Positions 45,293 through 56,100 of a DNA stretch of 64,000 nt are shown piece after piece. The stretch comes from Poronia punctata (taxonomy: Eukaryota > Ascomycota > Sordariomycetes > Xylariales > Xylariaceae). Position 1 is the stretch's first letter. Each line of letters opens with the position of its first letter. The DNA lies in assembly GCA_022579005.1 (NCBI GenBank), contig MU401522.1, forward strand, positions 1-64,000. Direction: 5' to 3'. Below the pieces are notes generated by a model. It worked only from the letters and a program-made list of their open reading frames with translations, was not told the DNA's origin and ran no database searches. The position numbers were made by a program, and so were the translations under genes.

Positions 45293-47483
45293 CAAGCAAG
45301 GGCTCCTTTTTCTGTCCCTGCTGGATTAAATGGATGCGGATGAAGAGATTATTCTGGATTGAAGCCCGTTGAACAGCACATTTTAACTTTGTACTTACCT
45401 TGCATCCTTACCTCGTCTATATAGTAATTGTCAGGTGTGATGGTGTAAAGTGTGTAGTGACTGGGCTTATTCCGTCTTGTCGTTCAACATCTGCTTACTG
45501 TTTATCGCAGTGTGTCTTGTTGATCTGATGATGGAACCCTGCCCCTGGGCATCCTAGCACCTATAACCTACAGTCAGGCACAAGCATAACAGATTGTGGC
45601 TCCCAGTAAGAAACCGACACCTCGACAAGATTAAAGGATGTTATTTGACTACGTAGATAGGTGTAGCATACTTGGTTAATCAAGATCTCTAGACGAAAAG
45701 GGTTCCCCCCACACCCCCCCCCCCCTTAGACGTCAACGACCACAGAATCAAGGCCCACACAACTTACTAGCCAGCTCTACACGCTAATCCCTGACGGGAC
45801 AGGCTCGTATTTCCATCGCCAGGCTCTGGCCCTAGAAACCCAGCCTACAAAACCGCCTAAATCGGGACCGGAGAAGAACTGCTAAACTGCTACTGGTATA
45901 AAGTGGAACGTACCGGCGCGTTAATCCATAGCGGGACGGCTTTTTATCCTGGGATAGCAGAGGTGCGCTCAGTTCCCAACAGCAGCATTCCAAGCATCAA
46001 GCATATTCCTTTTGGTTTTAAGTGTAGAGGAAAGGGAGGCTTCTTTACTTGTTTTTTTGTTTTTTTGTTACTGTCAGTGGAGTCATCGAGTTTGATGAAT
46101 TCCCAGGGCTTACTAACGTAACGTACTCGTCATAGCAAGTCCCCTACTCGTAGAGACTGTAAGATACACGTACAGTGTACTCGTACGTGAACACCAGGTT
46201 GAACGTGTAAAACTACGCATGATAAATGGGGAGGAGTCAAACCTAGAACCTCGCTGATAAAACCGCGGCTGGCTTGGATAGATCCGTTCCGATGCCAAAG
46301 TAAACGTCGGCGTGGTTCATCTCCACCTTTCCCCCCCGTCCCGGACCCCCTTGGAGATGGGCTGCACCGGAGATCTAATTCTACACAATATTACCTTGAC
46401 AGTCGTGTACACATATTTGATCAGACGCGTAAATGGCAAACAAATCCACCCATAACCAAACATAAGGAACCGAGAGAGTATCGACCGATTTCATGTTATA
46501 CACGAGTGAGGGGCTTCTCTAGGTATCTATCTGCCTTTACTTACTCGACACCCAATTAAAAGCAAGCGCTAGCTCTTCGTTGCGTTGATCCTAAAACTGT
46601 ACGTACTCATTCTTCCTAATGTTTGTTAGGTTAAGAGATGCGGTCCACCCCCCCCCCCCCCCTATTTAGTCATCAAAAAGCCTCCAAGGCTCAATATTCT
46701 TCTAGACTAATCTGTAGATAGAAAAAGTATATATATCGATAATTTCTTCCTGGTCACTTGTCCTACATACTTCATATCATGTGCACCTTTCCTGTCGTGA
46801 AACACATTCTCACCGCACCAGTTACATTCTTTAAACCTACCTTCTTAGTCAGATTCACTTGTCGCGGCGCATAGCCCTCCACCCCAGTATGTAAAAATAG
46901 GTAGGTAACACGCCGATATTCGGTTCATTTTCTCTTGCACACGGGGCAAATCGTACATGTGCGCCTAGGCGAACGGATCCTTCAGACGTACGGTAGTCAG
47001 AGCTTGTGGGCACACCAAGAAATTCTATTTTCTATGTGAGGAAGGCCGTCACTTTCTTAACAGTAATGCTACTGGTGCGGCGTCAGCGGCGTCAGCGGAC
47101 CATCATGTTTTGTATAGCTGAACTAAGCCCCTGTGGCGTTGTTGTGGTCGTGGCTGACAACTTATCACATAAGCTGGGTGTGCAAGTGGCTGCCTAGTAG
47201 TAGGTACGTGAAAGTTGAAACCTCTTATAGCTGTAAAGACTTGTTGACTATTATTACCGAGAGGTCATGAGGGATGTAAGTCTCGGCAAGACTAGTCGGG
47301 AATGTGACTACCAACGCCCAGCGACACCGAAGTAGGGTACATATATATAAGAATCCCGTCAATACTGGTCCTCAAATTACATGGTACGCCGAGCAGCATC
47401 TTCTCCTTTATAAGATCTACAAGCCCTGCTGTCGATTCTTCGACTTCATTTCCGGCGTCTTTTGTGATTATTCAAACAGAATT
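45293..47483. other. Large gene-free interval
   Basis: About 2.2 kb without a supported gene. C-runs at about 45713-45725 and 46647-46661, TACTCGTA at 46145 and 46178. Small ORFs such as 47006-47197 lack domains. It ends in the DUF2235 gene promoter, with TATATATA at about 47341. Confidence 0.5.
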
Positions 47484-49328
47484 ATGGCCCAACTGCCGTC
47501 TAAGCCTAGGAAACTCGTGCTATGTTTTGATGGCACAGGCAACTCCTTTACCGGCTCGGACGCTGATACAAATGTTGTCAAGATCTTGCACAAACTGGAC
47601 CGTCACGACCCTAGCCAATTTCATTATTACCAGAGTAAGTCCAATATCCGCGGAGGGTGTTGTTTGCTTCCATTATTACTTACAAGAGACGATCAGCTGG
47701 TATTGGGACATATGACGTGAACGAGAAATCGGTCATCAGGTCGCGGCTTGGCGAGTTGAAAAGATCCATCGCCCTGACCGTCGATCAGGGCTTTGGAATC
47801 ACGTTTGACGCCCATGTAATGTCTGGCTACCGATTTTTGATGAAATATTATGAGACAGTAAGTAATGATTGCGCCACATCCCACCGCTAGAGACAAAGCT
47901 AACCATGTCCCCGGTACGAAAACTGAAGGGTGCGAAAATTTACCTGTTCGGTTTCAGCCGAGGCGCCTTCACGTGAGCCTACACCTACCAGTACCCATAT
48001 ACCAACTAGGAAAACTCGAGCGCTTACGACTGGGAAAGTGCTAGATTTCTAGCTCGTATGATTCATACTGTTGGCTTGCTATGTAAGGGCAACGAGGAAA
48101 TGGTATCATTTGCTTACCGTCTCTATCACCGATACCTTGATGGTGAGACCAAAGAGTTTGAAGTGGCGCAAGCACGTAAAGATGACCACGGAGAAGACCT
48201 TCATGAGCAATCATATGAAATGACCAACCCTACACAGGATGATATCCAGGGTAATGACAAGCCGACGCAGAGCGAGTTCAAGATTGCCTATAACGAGGTA
48301 ATGGCCTTTAGCGACACCTTTTGTCGAAAGGAGGCAATAATAAAGGAGGTAGACGGCCTAGAAATAACCAAAGAAACTAACATCAAAGTCTACTTCCTCG
48401 GTATCTGGGACTGCGTCAATTCCATTGCGACCTTGGAAAGACATCCACCGGTACCTGCTCCAGTCCTAGGTACGGCCACATATGTCCGGCACGCGGTTTC
48501 CGTTGATGAGCGTCGGGTGAAGTTCAAGCCAGCTTTGCTTGCTCAGGATACCCGGACAAAAATAGATATTGAAACCGATGACATAAAAGAGGTATGGTTT
48601 CCAGGGAATCACGGCGACGTGGGCGGAGGGTGGCCGGCAACAGCTTACCCGGAAGACAATGATGCCAAGGACCGGTCATCCCGGAAAAAATGGAAACCCC
48701 TTTTGACAACACGCAAAGCAAAAGAAGCGATACCCGAAATCAGTAATTATCCGTTTCAATTAAGCGACATCTCACTTGCGTGGATGATCGAAGAGCTTCA
48801 GCTTATAGGGCAAAGCGAAATGGCAGCTGCCATCCGGTTCTCCCATAAAGCCGACGCTTTCAAAAGTATGTTACATCGTAACCAGCAACAGGCTCTTTCG
48901 GGCACGATACACGAACCGCTCAAGTTCGGATGCGGGTTTGGCTTCTCTGGGGTCATGTTCTGGAAATTCATGGGTAAGTGTTTCTTGGTCGGTTCCGGAC
49001 AACCTATCGGTAGAACATTGAGACGTTGACGGTAGTAGAATATGTACCATTCATCACGCGATGGGAGCTGACAGGGAAGGGTAAATGGGTGAAGGTCCGT
49101 TTTCCACTCAACAGCGGCGCCGCGCGTGACATACCGCGAGACGCAAAGCTGCACCAGTCACTCGTATGGCGCTTGCAGAATGATCCTTCCTACTGTCCAA
49201 GCAACAATCATGGCGGAATAGGACGTCCCTGCCTAAAGTATAAGGGCGTCGTTGCTTCCTTTCGTAAAGCCAAGCAGACTGCGTCACCCCTAGATCACGA
49301 GCTGTATGAGTTTGCAGAATCAAAATAG
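47484..49328 (+). CDS. DUF2235 alpha/beta-hydrolase-like protein
   Basis: Five exons, 47484-47634, 47697-47857, 47929-47972, 48039-48973 and 49036-49328, in phase, 527 residues. The N-terminus has [12 protein letters not shown], the family start. YYQTGIGTYDV spans the first intron. [15 protein letters not shown] carries the nucleophile elbow GFSRG (112-116). [14 protein letters not shown] supplies the conserved His/Asp segment. This catalytic domain is shared with bacterial Tle1 phospholipase effectors; fungal members are widespread and uncharacterised, so lipase activity is an inference from the motif. The third exon is only 44 bases. An alternative acceptor for it at 47899 would add ten residues before the elbow. 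Confidence 0.85.
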
Positions 49329-50135
49329 CAAGCGCTGTTTATTCTCAGCAACCTCATACCTACCTAGGGCAACCTGAATATCGGATTTGAAGGGAGCTGC
49401 TACGTGGGTCAAGACTTGAGGCAGTGGCTTCCCGTATTTTATAGTATTGCAACCTCTTCTAACAGACATCTTGTTAAGGTATGCGTCCACATGCTCGCAC
49501 CCCTTAGAAGGTGCACGCATTATATGCCGGATAGAAAGAAGGGCCCGCACTCACCATTTCAGTGGCAGCCGCAGTCAGGTGCAACCCATCTTGCGGCAAG
49601 GCGACAAGAAAACAGATAAGTCGTCTATCATGAAAGCAATAAGTATGAAGGTTGAGTGCGTCGCACCTATTTATGCGAGATAATATCATATCCGTAGCCG
49701 ACACAGCTCCCCGTTGAAAGCGACCTCGGAGTTACTCAAAGTTCCAATGCCTATGCGACAACCTTACATGCATAATATTTAGCAGCAGGAACTTGCCGAG
49801 TTGAAGCACCTCTGTCGCACTCTCTCTCCACCGGGAAACCTGGAGGGAAGTAGGTGGAGGAATACTACTTAGCGATTGCCTTAACTACGAGGTTCCAAGT
49901 AAGAGCTACCGGAAATCCCTCGTCACTTTCAGTCAATAACGCGCCTTCCACTCAAACAATTCGAAGCAGGAAACCAGCTTATAAAAGGAGCATTGTTTTC
50001 TTCAAACCTTTTACCCTCCTCTACATACATCAAACCACCATCGTTAGAAATATCTCATCAAGCATCCAAGCATTCCCATTGTTGATATCCACGCGCCAGC
50101 TACAGCATATGTTCACTAATACGACGAAAGACAAA
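49329..50135. other. Gene-free interval
   Basis: About 800 bases with no supported gene. It holds the DUF2235 3' UTR and the promoter of the secreted-protein gene; a CTCC/CATC-rich leader precedes its start. Confidence 0.5.
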
Positions 50136-50992
50136 ATGACCAAGTCTCTTGTTGCTTTGGTTGGAGGGCTTCTCCTGGTGTCCTCTGGTCTATCTTTCCC
50201 AACACAAATCCCAATGGTCGGCTCAGAACTCAAGCGAGGGATATCCACCGCATCGTGCGGTCAGGATATCGACTACACGATATATACTAGTTAGTAACAT
50301 GGAGCCTCACATAGTTCCATCGCGTTCCGCTAACCTATTCGTTTCTAGCGGGAGACGCGGAGTATGGACCAGGTGTCTACATCACCAATCTCGACCAAGG
50401 CACAGAAGGCCATTACTTCTTGTACGAGAACCTGAAAGACAACAAACCATGGAAACATGTTGAAGTAAGTCTCCATGGGGCTCAGACGAGGTCGAAATAT
50501 TCCTGGGGTAGCAGATCATTCTAACTTGGCAAGGTCCCCGTCGGTCAACGCGTCTTCGTAGCAGTATGCCCGTCTTGGCAGGGCCGTGTCGTCCGTGGCC
50601 TTCCGGCTGTCAACTTGGACGGCAAGCCACATGTACAGGGCACATTGTTTGAGTCTGCACTTGCAGAAGACGGTTCGATATTTGGAGATATCAGCTTTCT
50701 CCGGGGTTGCGACGGTGGCGGCAGCGTGAACGCCACTGATGGTTCCAACTTACATCGAGAATGCTTTTCTGACTTGCTGAGTGGTCCACCGGAATGGGCG
50801 CTTTCTACCAAGGACACGGGGACCAAATATCTCGGCCAAATAATTGGTGACAAGTCAAATGGTGCTGCCAAAGACTGGATGTTGTCCAAGTGTAGCGCCG
50901 ACCACGTCTGGATCAACCCTGCCAATTACAACCCCATTGTGAAGTCTCAGAATGGACGATTGGACTTTGTCTTCTACAAGGGAAAAGCTTAA
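50136..50992 (+). CDS. Secreted protein, family unrecognised
   Basis: Three exons, 50136-50289, 50349-50464 and 50534-50992, in phase, 242 residues. The N-terminus is a clear signal peptide (KSLVALVGGLLLVSSGLSFP). The mature part has a Cys in STASCGQDIDYTIY, then YGPGVYITNLDQGTEGHYFLY, a glycine-rich middle (FLRGCDGGGSVNATDGS) and four further cysteines (VAVCPSW, HRECFSD, LSKCSAD and the one in RGCDG), an odd total of five. I do not recognise the family. The beta-rich pattern and small size are compatible with a secreted effector or extracellular binding protein. An ATG nine codons upstream at 50109 is possible but puts charged residues before the signal. A related-looking fragment follows at 51048. 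Confidence 0.75.
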
Positions 50993-51631
50993 TGGTGGGG
51001 AGGATGCGTTAGTACCCTTCAACCTTGGGAACTTTGGATTATGACGCTGGGACGGATTCAACTCGGGATGGCAGTATGACTTTGAGACAGTCTGCGGCAC
51101 ATACATGATACAAGATGGTGTCTGGTATCATTATGAGGGTATGTCTACTAAGAAGCATTGATTAAGCATAGATAATCAATTACTTTTATGCACCTCAATA
51201 CCAAGATCCGTGTCGTGTGTGATTACAAGCATTGTTAGATATCCGATGTATCAACGACCGCAGCATGATGTGTCTTGACTCACGTAAAGGTGGCCATAAA
51301 AGCCGCTATTCCTACTATTTGGGTTTGGGTATACGTGATGACTTTGTTCACCACATAGAGCCCTGTTGGGAGTTATATACCGTCGCTGTTGTTGCTGAAT
51401 ATGTTCCTTTTCGGGCAGTTCTACCAGACGGGAACCAAGCCTTCCGCACCAAGTCCTCAGAAAGCAAGGTCGATAGTAGTTCAGTCTAGTCGCTGGATAT
51501 GAAGGAGATGCTAGATGGGCCCTGAAAATCATGGTTTTCGAATAAGCGGTCTCAATCTTTTTTCCCAGCAGTGCGTCGTTTTTTTGCTTGCTTGACAGCT
51601 CCTGCTCACAAGTTGACCACTCCACTTACAC
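50993..51631. other. Interval with a possible exon remnant
   Basis: No complete gene. It includes the open stretch at 51048-51161 described separately. Confidence 0.5.
51048..51161 (+). pseudogene. Possible exon remnant of a secreted protein
   Basis: A 37-codon open stretch without an ATG reads WDGFNSGWQYDFETVC, then GTYMIQDGVWYHYEG, and has a donor-like GTATGT right after the codon for Glu. It is rich in Trp, Tyr and Gly and looks coding, yet an in-frame stop lies just upstream. It may be a relic of a duplicated neighbour or an exon of an undetected gene. Confidence 0.3.
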
Positions 51632-52246
51632 TTACACCTCCAAGACCGGCCCCTCATCCCCATACACCGGATCCCTATCAAACCACCCCAAGCCCCTTAT
51701 ACTTTCCCCTTTATCGCCCTCCTCCTCCTCTCCATAACACATATCCCACTTCTTACCCCCTATCGGATACGCCCCAACCATCTCAAAGCTACTACTTCTT
51801 TCCTTTCCAAGGTCCACCAACAACCGATGCGCCACCCCGGCGGGAACCACAATAACATCCCCTTCCTGCACCTCAACCTCGACCCTTTCCGGATTATCCT
51901 CATGTCCGAAACATAACCTCGCTTTCCCCCTCGATACGCCCAGGACCTCGTGCGTGGTGCTGTGGAAGTGAGATGTGGAGTACATTGTATATCGCCATTG
52001 AGGCATTACCACACCTGTGGTTTTGAAGTGCGATTCTATTATGTCTCCTGTTGTGGAGGAGGAGGAGGAGGAGGAGGAGGAGGAGGAGGATGGGATTTGA
52101 AAGGGGGATTTGTAGATTAGGAGGGGTTTTTTCTGAATAGATGTATTGGGGATGTGGTAGAGTCCGGATCCGTCGTGGGCCGGGATCTGGTGTTTGAGGA
52201 CTTGGAGGTCTTCGGGGGGTGTGAGGTTTGTGGAGGAGTTGTTCAT
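51632..52246 (-). CDS. Cupin domain protein (YjlB-like)
   Basis: One exon, 204 residues. HFHSTTHEVLGVSRGKARL carries the metal-binding His-x-His-(x4)-Glu-like set of cupin motif 1, and GDVIVVPAGVAHRLL is motif 2. GAYPIGGKKWDMCYG resembles the C-terminal end of the YjlB family. A polyserine tract at about residues 53-66 is an expansion of a GGA/TCC triplet repeat. The family is a small single-cupin group of unknown reaction in bacteria and fungi. The start is the first ATG in frame. Confidence 0.88.
   Translation of the reverse strand: MNNSSTNLTPPEDLQVLKHQIPAHDGSGLYHIPNTSIQKKPLLIYKSPFQIPSSSSSSSSSSSSTTGDIIESHFKTTGVVMPQWRYTMYSTSHFHSTTHEVLGVSRGKARLCFGHEDNPERVEVEVQEGDVIVVPAGVAHRLLVDLGKERSSSFEMVGAYPIGGKKWDMCYGEEEEGDKGESIRGLGWFDRDPVYGDEGPVLEV
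52055..52090. repeat. GGA triplet microsatellite
   Basis: Uninterrupted GGA units, read as TCC codons on the minus strand. They encode the polyserine stretch of the cupin protein. The length is likely to vary between strains. Confidence 0.85.
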
Positions 52247-53141
52247 GATTTATTTTTTTCTTTCTCGATACGATAGGGAATCGAATTCTTTGAGGGTATT
52301 AGGGGTGTATCGGAGTAGGTTATCTAGGTAGGTTATCGACGAGTACGTGTAGATATCTAACATAAGTTGCTTCACGTAATATGCGTAGTAGATGAGATGA
52401 AGGAGGCTCGACTTGAAGATGTGTTACGTCATAATACTTAAGCGGAGAACCGAAACCGGTGCATGTTCAACATGTACCCTCCAAGCGAGATATATTCATC
52501 GTAGGTTAAAATGTGGTTTTACGACAGTCAAGGATTTACAAGTCACTTTATATCATCTGTGCAACGTCTCCAACAGAGTTATAGGGGTCAAGGTAGCAAA
52601 GCCACACCGAGCGATTTTTGATTAGTCTACGTGTACAAATATTCCTGACTGAATGATTTCCATTCAATCTACATGAAGAAAACACCAAAGGCCATAGTCG
52701 TCATTGCATCTGATGGGGGGCAGATACCAACAGCTATGTGCAAAGAAGCGCAAAAAGTGCATGTGACGAACGCAGGGGGTATGGAATGAGGCTGAAACCC
52801 AGGGAAAACCCGATGATGACCTGATGCCCTTCCTAGGCAGTCTGCACGCCGTGCTATGATACCCTGCCCAGAGACAAATACCAGTCGTGAGCATACCTAG
52901 TTTCGCATGATCAAAGAAAAAAAACAATGATACCTCGGCCCATAGAATTACCGACTTCGTATCTTCCTCGGGTTATAATGTTACTAAACCCATGCTAATA
53001 ACATGTGCTAGTAAAAGCCAACCCCGGGACGAATGCAAAAGATCTTCGGCATGTTGTTCAAAGGTCAGCAGTCAAAACTAACTAAAGTCTTGACTGTCCT
53101 GGCCTTCCAACAGAACCACAAATGCCGAGGCCCGTAAATGC
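52247..53141. other. Gene-free interval
   Basis: About 900 bases with no supported gene; it contains the cupin promoter and the EDC4-like 3' UTR. Confidence 0.5.
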
Positions 53142-56100
53142 TCAGCCTGATCCGTACATGGAGCCACGAGCGTAAGCTTGGATTCGCGTCGCCATGTGGG
53201 TCATGTTGGACAGATGTTGGAGCAATGGGTCATTCGGGGCACGACTGCTGATGCGCATGAACAGTTTCTCAACTCGCTCAAGGAATGTGCCCATGATCTT
53301 GGGAACTACCTCCCGCACGGCCGGATCCTGCAACGTGTTAACTTGGGCGTCATTGCCTGACAATGGGGGGCTACAAACCGTGACATGTGGGATGCTGTTC
53401 TGCAGACTATTCAACACTATTTCGACCCATTTGACCCTGTCGCGGAGGTGCGGCCCATCCAGTTGCTCTGCGATGACCGACGCAACAGAAAGGGAAACGA
53501 GGGCTGGCATATCGCGCATGATCTGAGGATCGAACTTAACAATGTACTCATCAAAGATGTCATGCTGTCGCGGCAGCTGGATCCAACGGACCAGACCCGT
53601 CTCGTATTCACCCCGCTCCATGAAAGGCGCCACAGTGCCAATGAGATACTGAAGCTCACTTTCCTTGGCACTGGAATGGTTGCTACTCGGGTATGGGACA
53701 AGCTGGTTGCCGTGGTTGCCGTGGTTGCTAGAAGTTGCCGACGGGCTCCCGTAGGATGCCGTCTGGTTCGACACGTTTAGTGCCGGTTGACGAGAAGGTA
53801 GAGACTGTGTCACTGGGGCCCGGTCCTGAGGCAGGTGCTGCATCTGAACGAGTCGCTCATTGATCCTCTCCTGGAATTGCGTTTGAGCCAAGGCCATTTC
53901 TCCCACAGTGTCGGATAGCTTGGACACGATCGCTGTGAGTTGGTCAATCTTTTGAGTGTCTGCGATATGTCGCTGCTCAAATTCCTGGATCTGATCCGCT
54001 GTTCTACGTTGCACGTCTTGGACCATGGAGCGTGATGCGGAAATAGCCATCTCAGTAAACGTCGGCGTGATACTCGCCACGAGCGTCTCTCGGAATGACT
54101 CTTCCATATCAACCGCCACGCTAGACGCGAGTTTCTCCGTGATCAGCTTGGTCAGGTCCGCCTTCTGTAGGGCTTGCAGAACCGCATTCGGAAGAGTCTT
54201 CTGCATCTGGTTCTGGACAGAGTGAGACACTTTACCGCCTATCTTGGAGTCGAGCTGTGTCTCAATCGTCTTTGTGACTAGAGTGCTAAGATGGGGCATG
54301 ACACTGTACTCGAACTGATCCGTGATAGTCCGCGAGAGTACCGCTTGAGTATTGTCGTTGAGGACAGTGGATACAAGTTCCAATAGTTCTTTCTGGCTTT
54401 TCGCGAATGTGTCCGATTTGTTACGGAATTCCGACTCCACTCGGCTGCGATGGTCTTTCAACTCGTGAGAAACAAGCGCCGTCAGTTTTTCACCGACCCC
54501 GGTCGAGATTTGCTTGACCGCGGCTTGGACGGATTCCGCCGACATCGTTGACTGAGACGAAGAGGGAGTCGTCTTGGACTCGGCGTTCTTGGCATTGTTA
54601 GCGGCCACGTCGCCTCGGGGTAAGGTACCGCTGGCATTGGACTGGGCATTGTCTGTAGCCAGCTTCTCCGCAGCCGCGGCGGCGGCGGCGGCGGCAGCAG
54701 CCTTCTCTCGCTTCTTCCTAGCCTTCTTCTCCGACTTATCAAACTGATTGACCGGTGTTACGGGGAGCTCAGACTCCTTGCGTTCGTTAGCCACATGGGG
54801 CGCACTGGATTCACCTCCGCGTTTGTGCCCGTCTTGGTTGGGCGCGGCCGAGGTAGCGTTCGCCTGGGTTGTGTCCTTTGCAGCGGCACGGGTGGCGATC
54901 TTGATGGGTGCCGTTGGCTCCTCCGAAACCTGAGGTTCGGGAACAACGGTGCTCGGAAGCTCCTTCAATTTAGCAATCTTGACCAGCCCAGCCTCGATCG
55001 CATCGACAGCGTGGACCACCTTGTTATCCTTGGACCAGCCTAGATCAGACTGTTTGACAGTAATAGCACTGACACCCTTAGAGTGCATTGCATATAGATC
55101 AAAGAGCGATGTCTCCTCGCTTGAAGACGAGCAAGCCGGATTCTCCAGCATGTCTAAACTCCGAAGCAGTCCCTTATTCTCCAACGAATATTCCCGTACA
55201 CCACTAATGACGGCAGTCGAGTCGGGCTCTGGGATCGACGAATCCTTGGCCACCAACTTCTGTACGTATTCGACCTGGGACAAGCCCTTGATTGTATACT
55301 TGGGCGCGGAAAGATGTAGGAAATAGACCGAGTTGCGAGTGGGATGGCCAACCACGATCATACCCGTGGCAGGCTGATACATCACACTACACACTGCATC
55401 GGATTCCTTGCTGTGAGGCAAATTGAACTCCTGGACCGGCTTGCCCAGCGCAAGGTCCCATAGCTGCAAGGTATGATTTTGCTTCATGCCTACGATCATG
55501 TAGCGCAGGGCACATCGCTTCTGGTAAGGCCGTTGCTTATCCAGCAATAACACAGAGGTTGGCCATGCCTTCTCGCCCTCGGGTGTGGTATTGAGCGTCA
55601 TGAGCGGTTCCTTAATCTCAAGAGATGTATGCGCCGGCATAGGGTAACGAATGTCCGAGTCCATGTCGACTGAGGTGAGATCTCGCACATCCCAGAACTT
55701 GACACGACCAGATTTGTCCAGCGACACGATGGTGGTATCGTCCTGACTGAAGGTGAAATCTTTACCGGCTTTTCCGGTGTTGATGCGAAGAGAACATTCC
55801 TTTGCGAGTCTCTCCGTGTCGACAAGACGATCGTGGCCGGGCTTGAAGATGTTTTTCTGGATGACGACAGCAGGCCAAATGATGTTGATCGTCTTGCCAC
55901 GACCAACGGCAAAATACTCTGGGTGGGTCGCCGAGGTTCTGGCGCGTGTTTTCAAAACACCACCCGGCGCGTCCCCTTCTTGTGTGCTCGCGGGCGGGAG
56001 GGCAAAGCCGTACTGCTCCGGATGGGGTTCATCGAGGTGGTCCTTACCCGCGCTCCGAATCTGAACATAATAGACGGTGCCGCTAATACCAGTGCCAATG

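Noticed and set aside
44541..45299. A 252-codon frame overlapping the polytopic membrane protein
   Set aside because: Same strand, shifted frame, Arg/His/Gln-rich composition; the other frame has clean TM helices.
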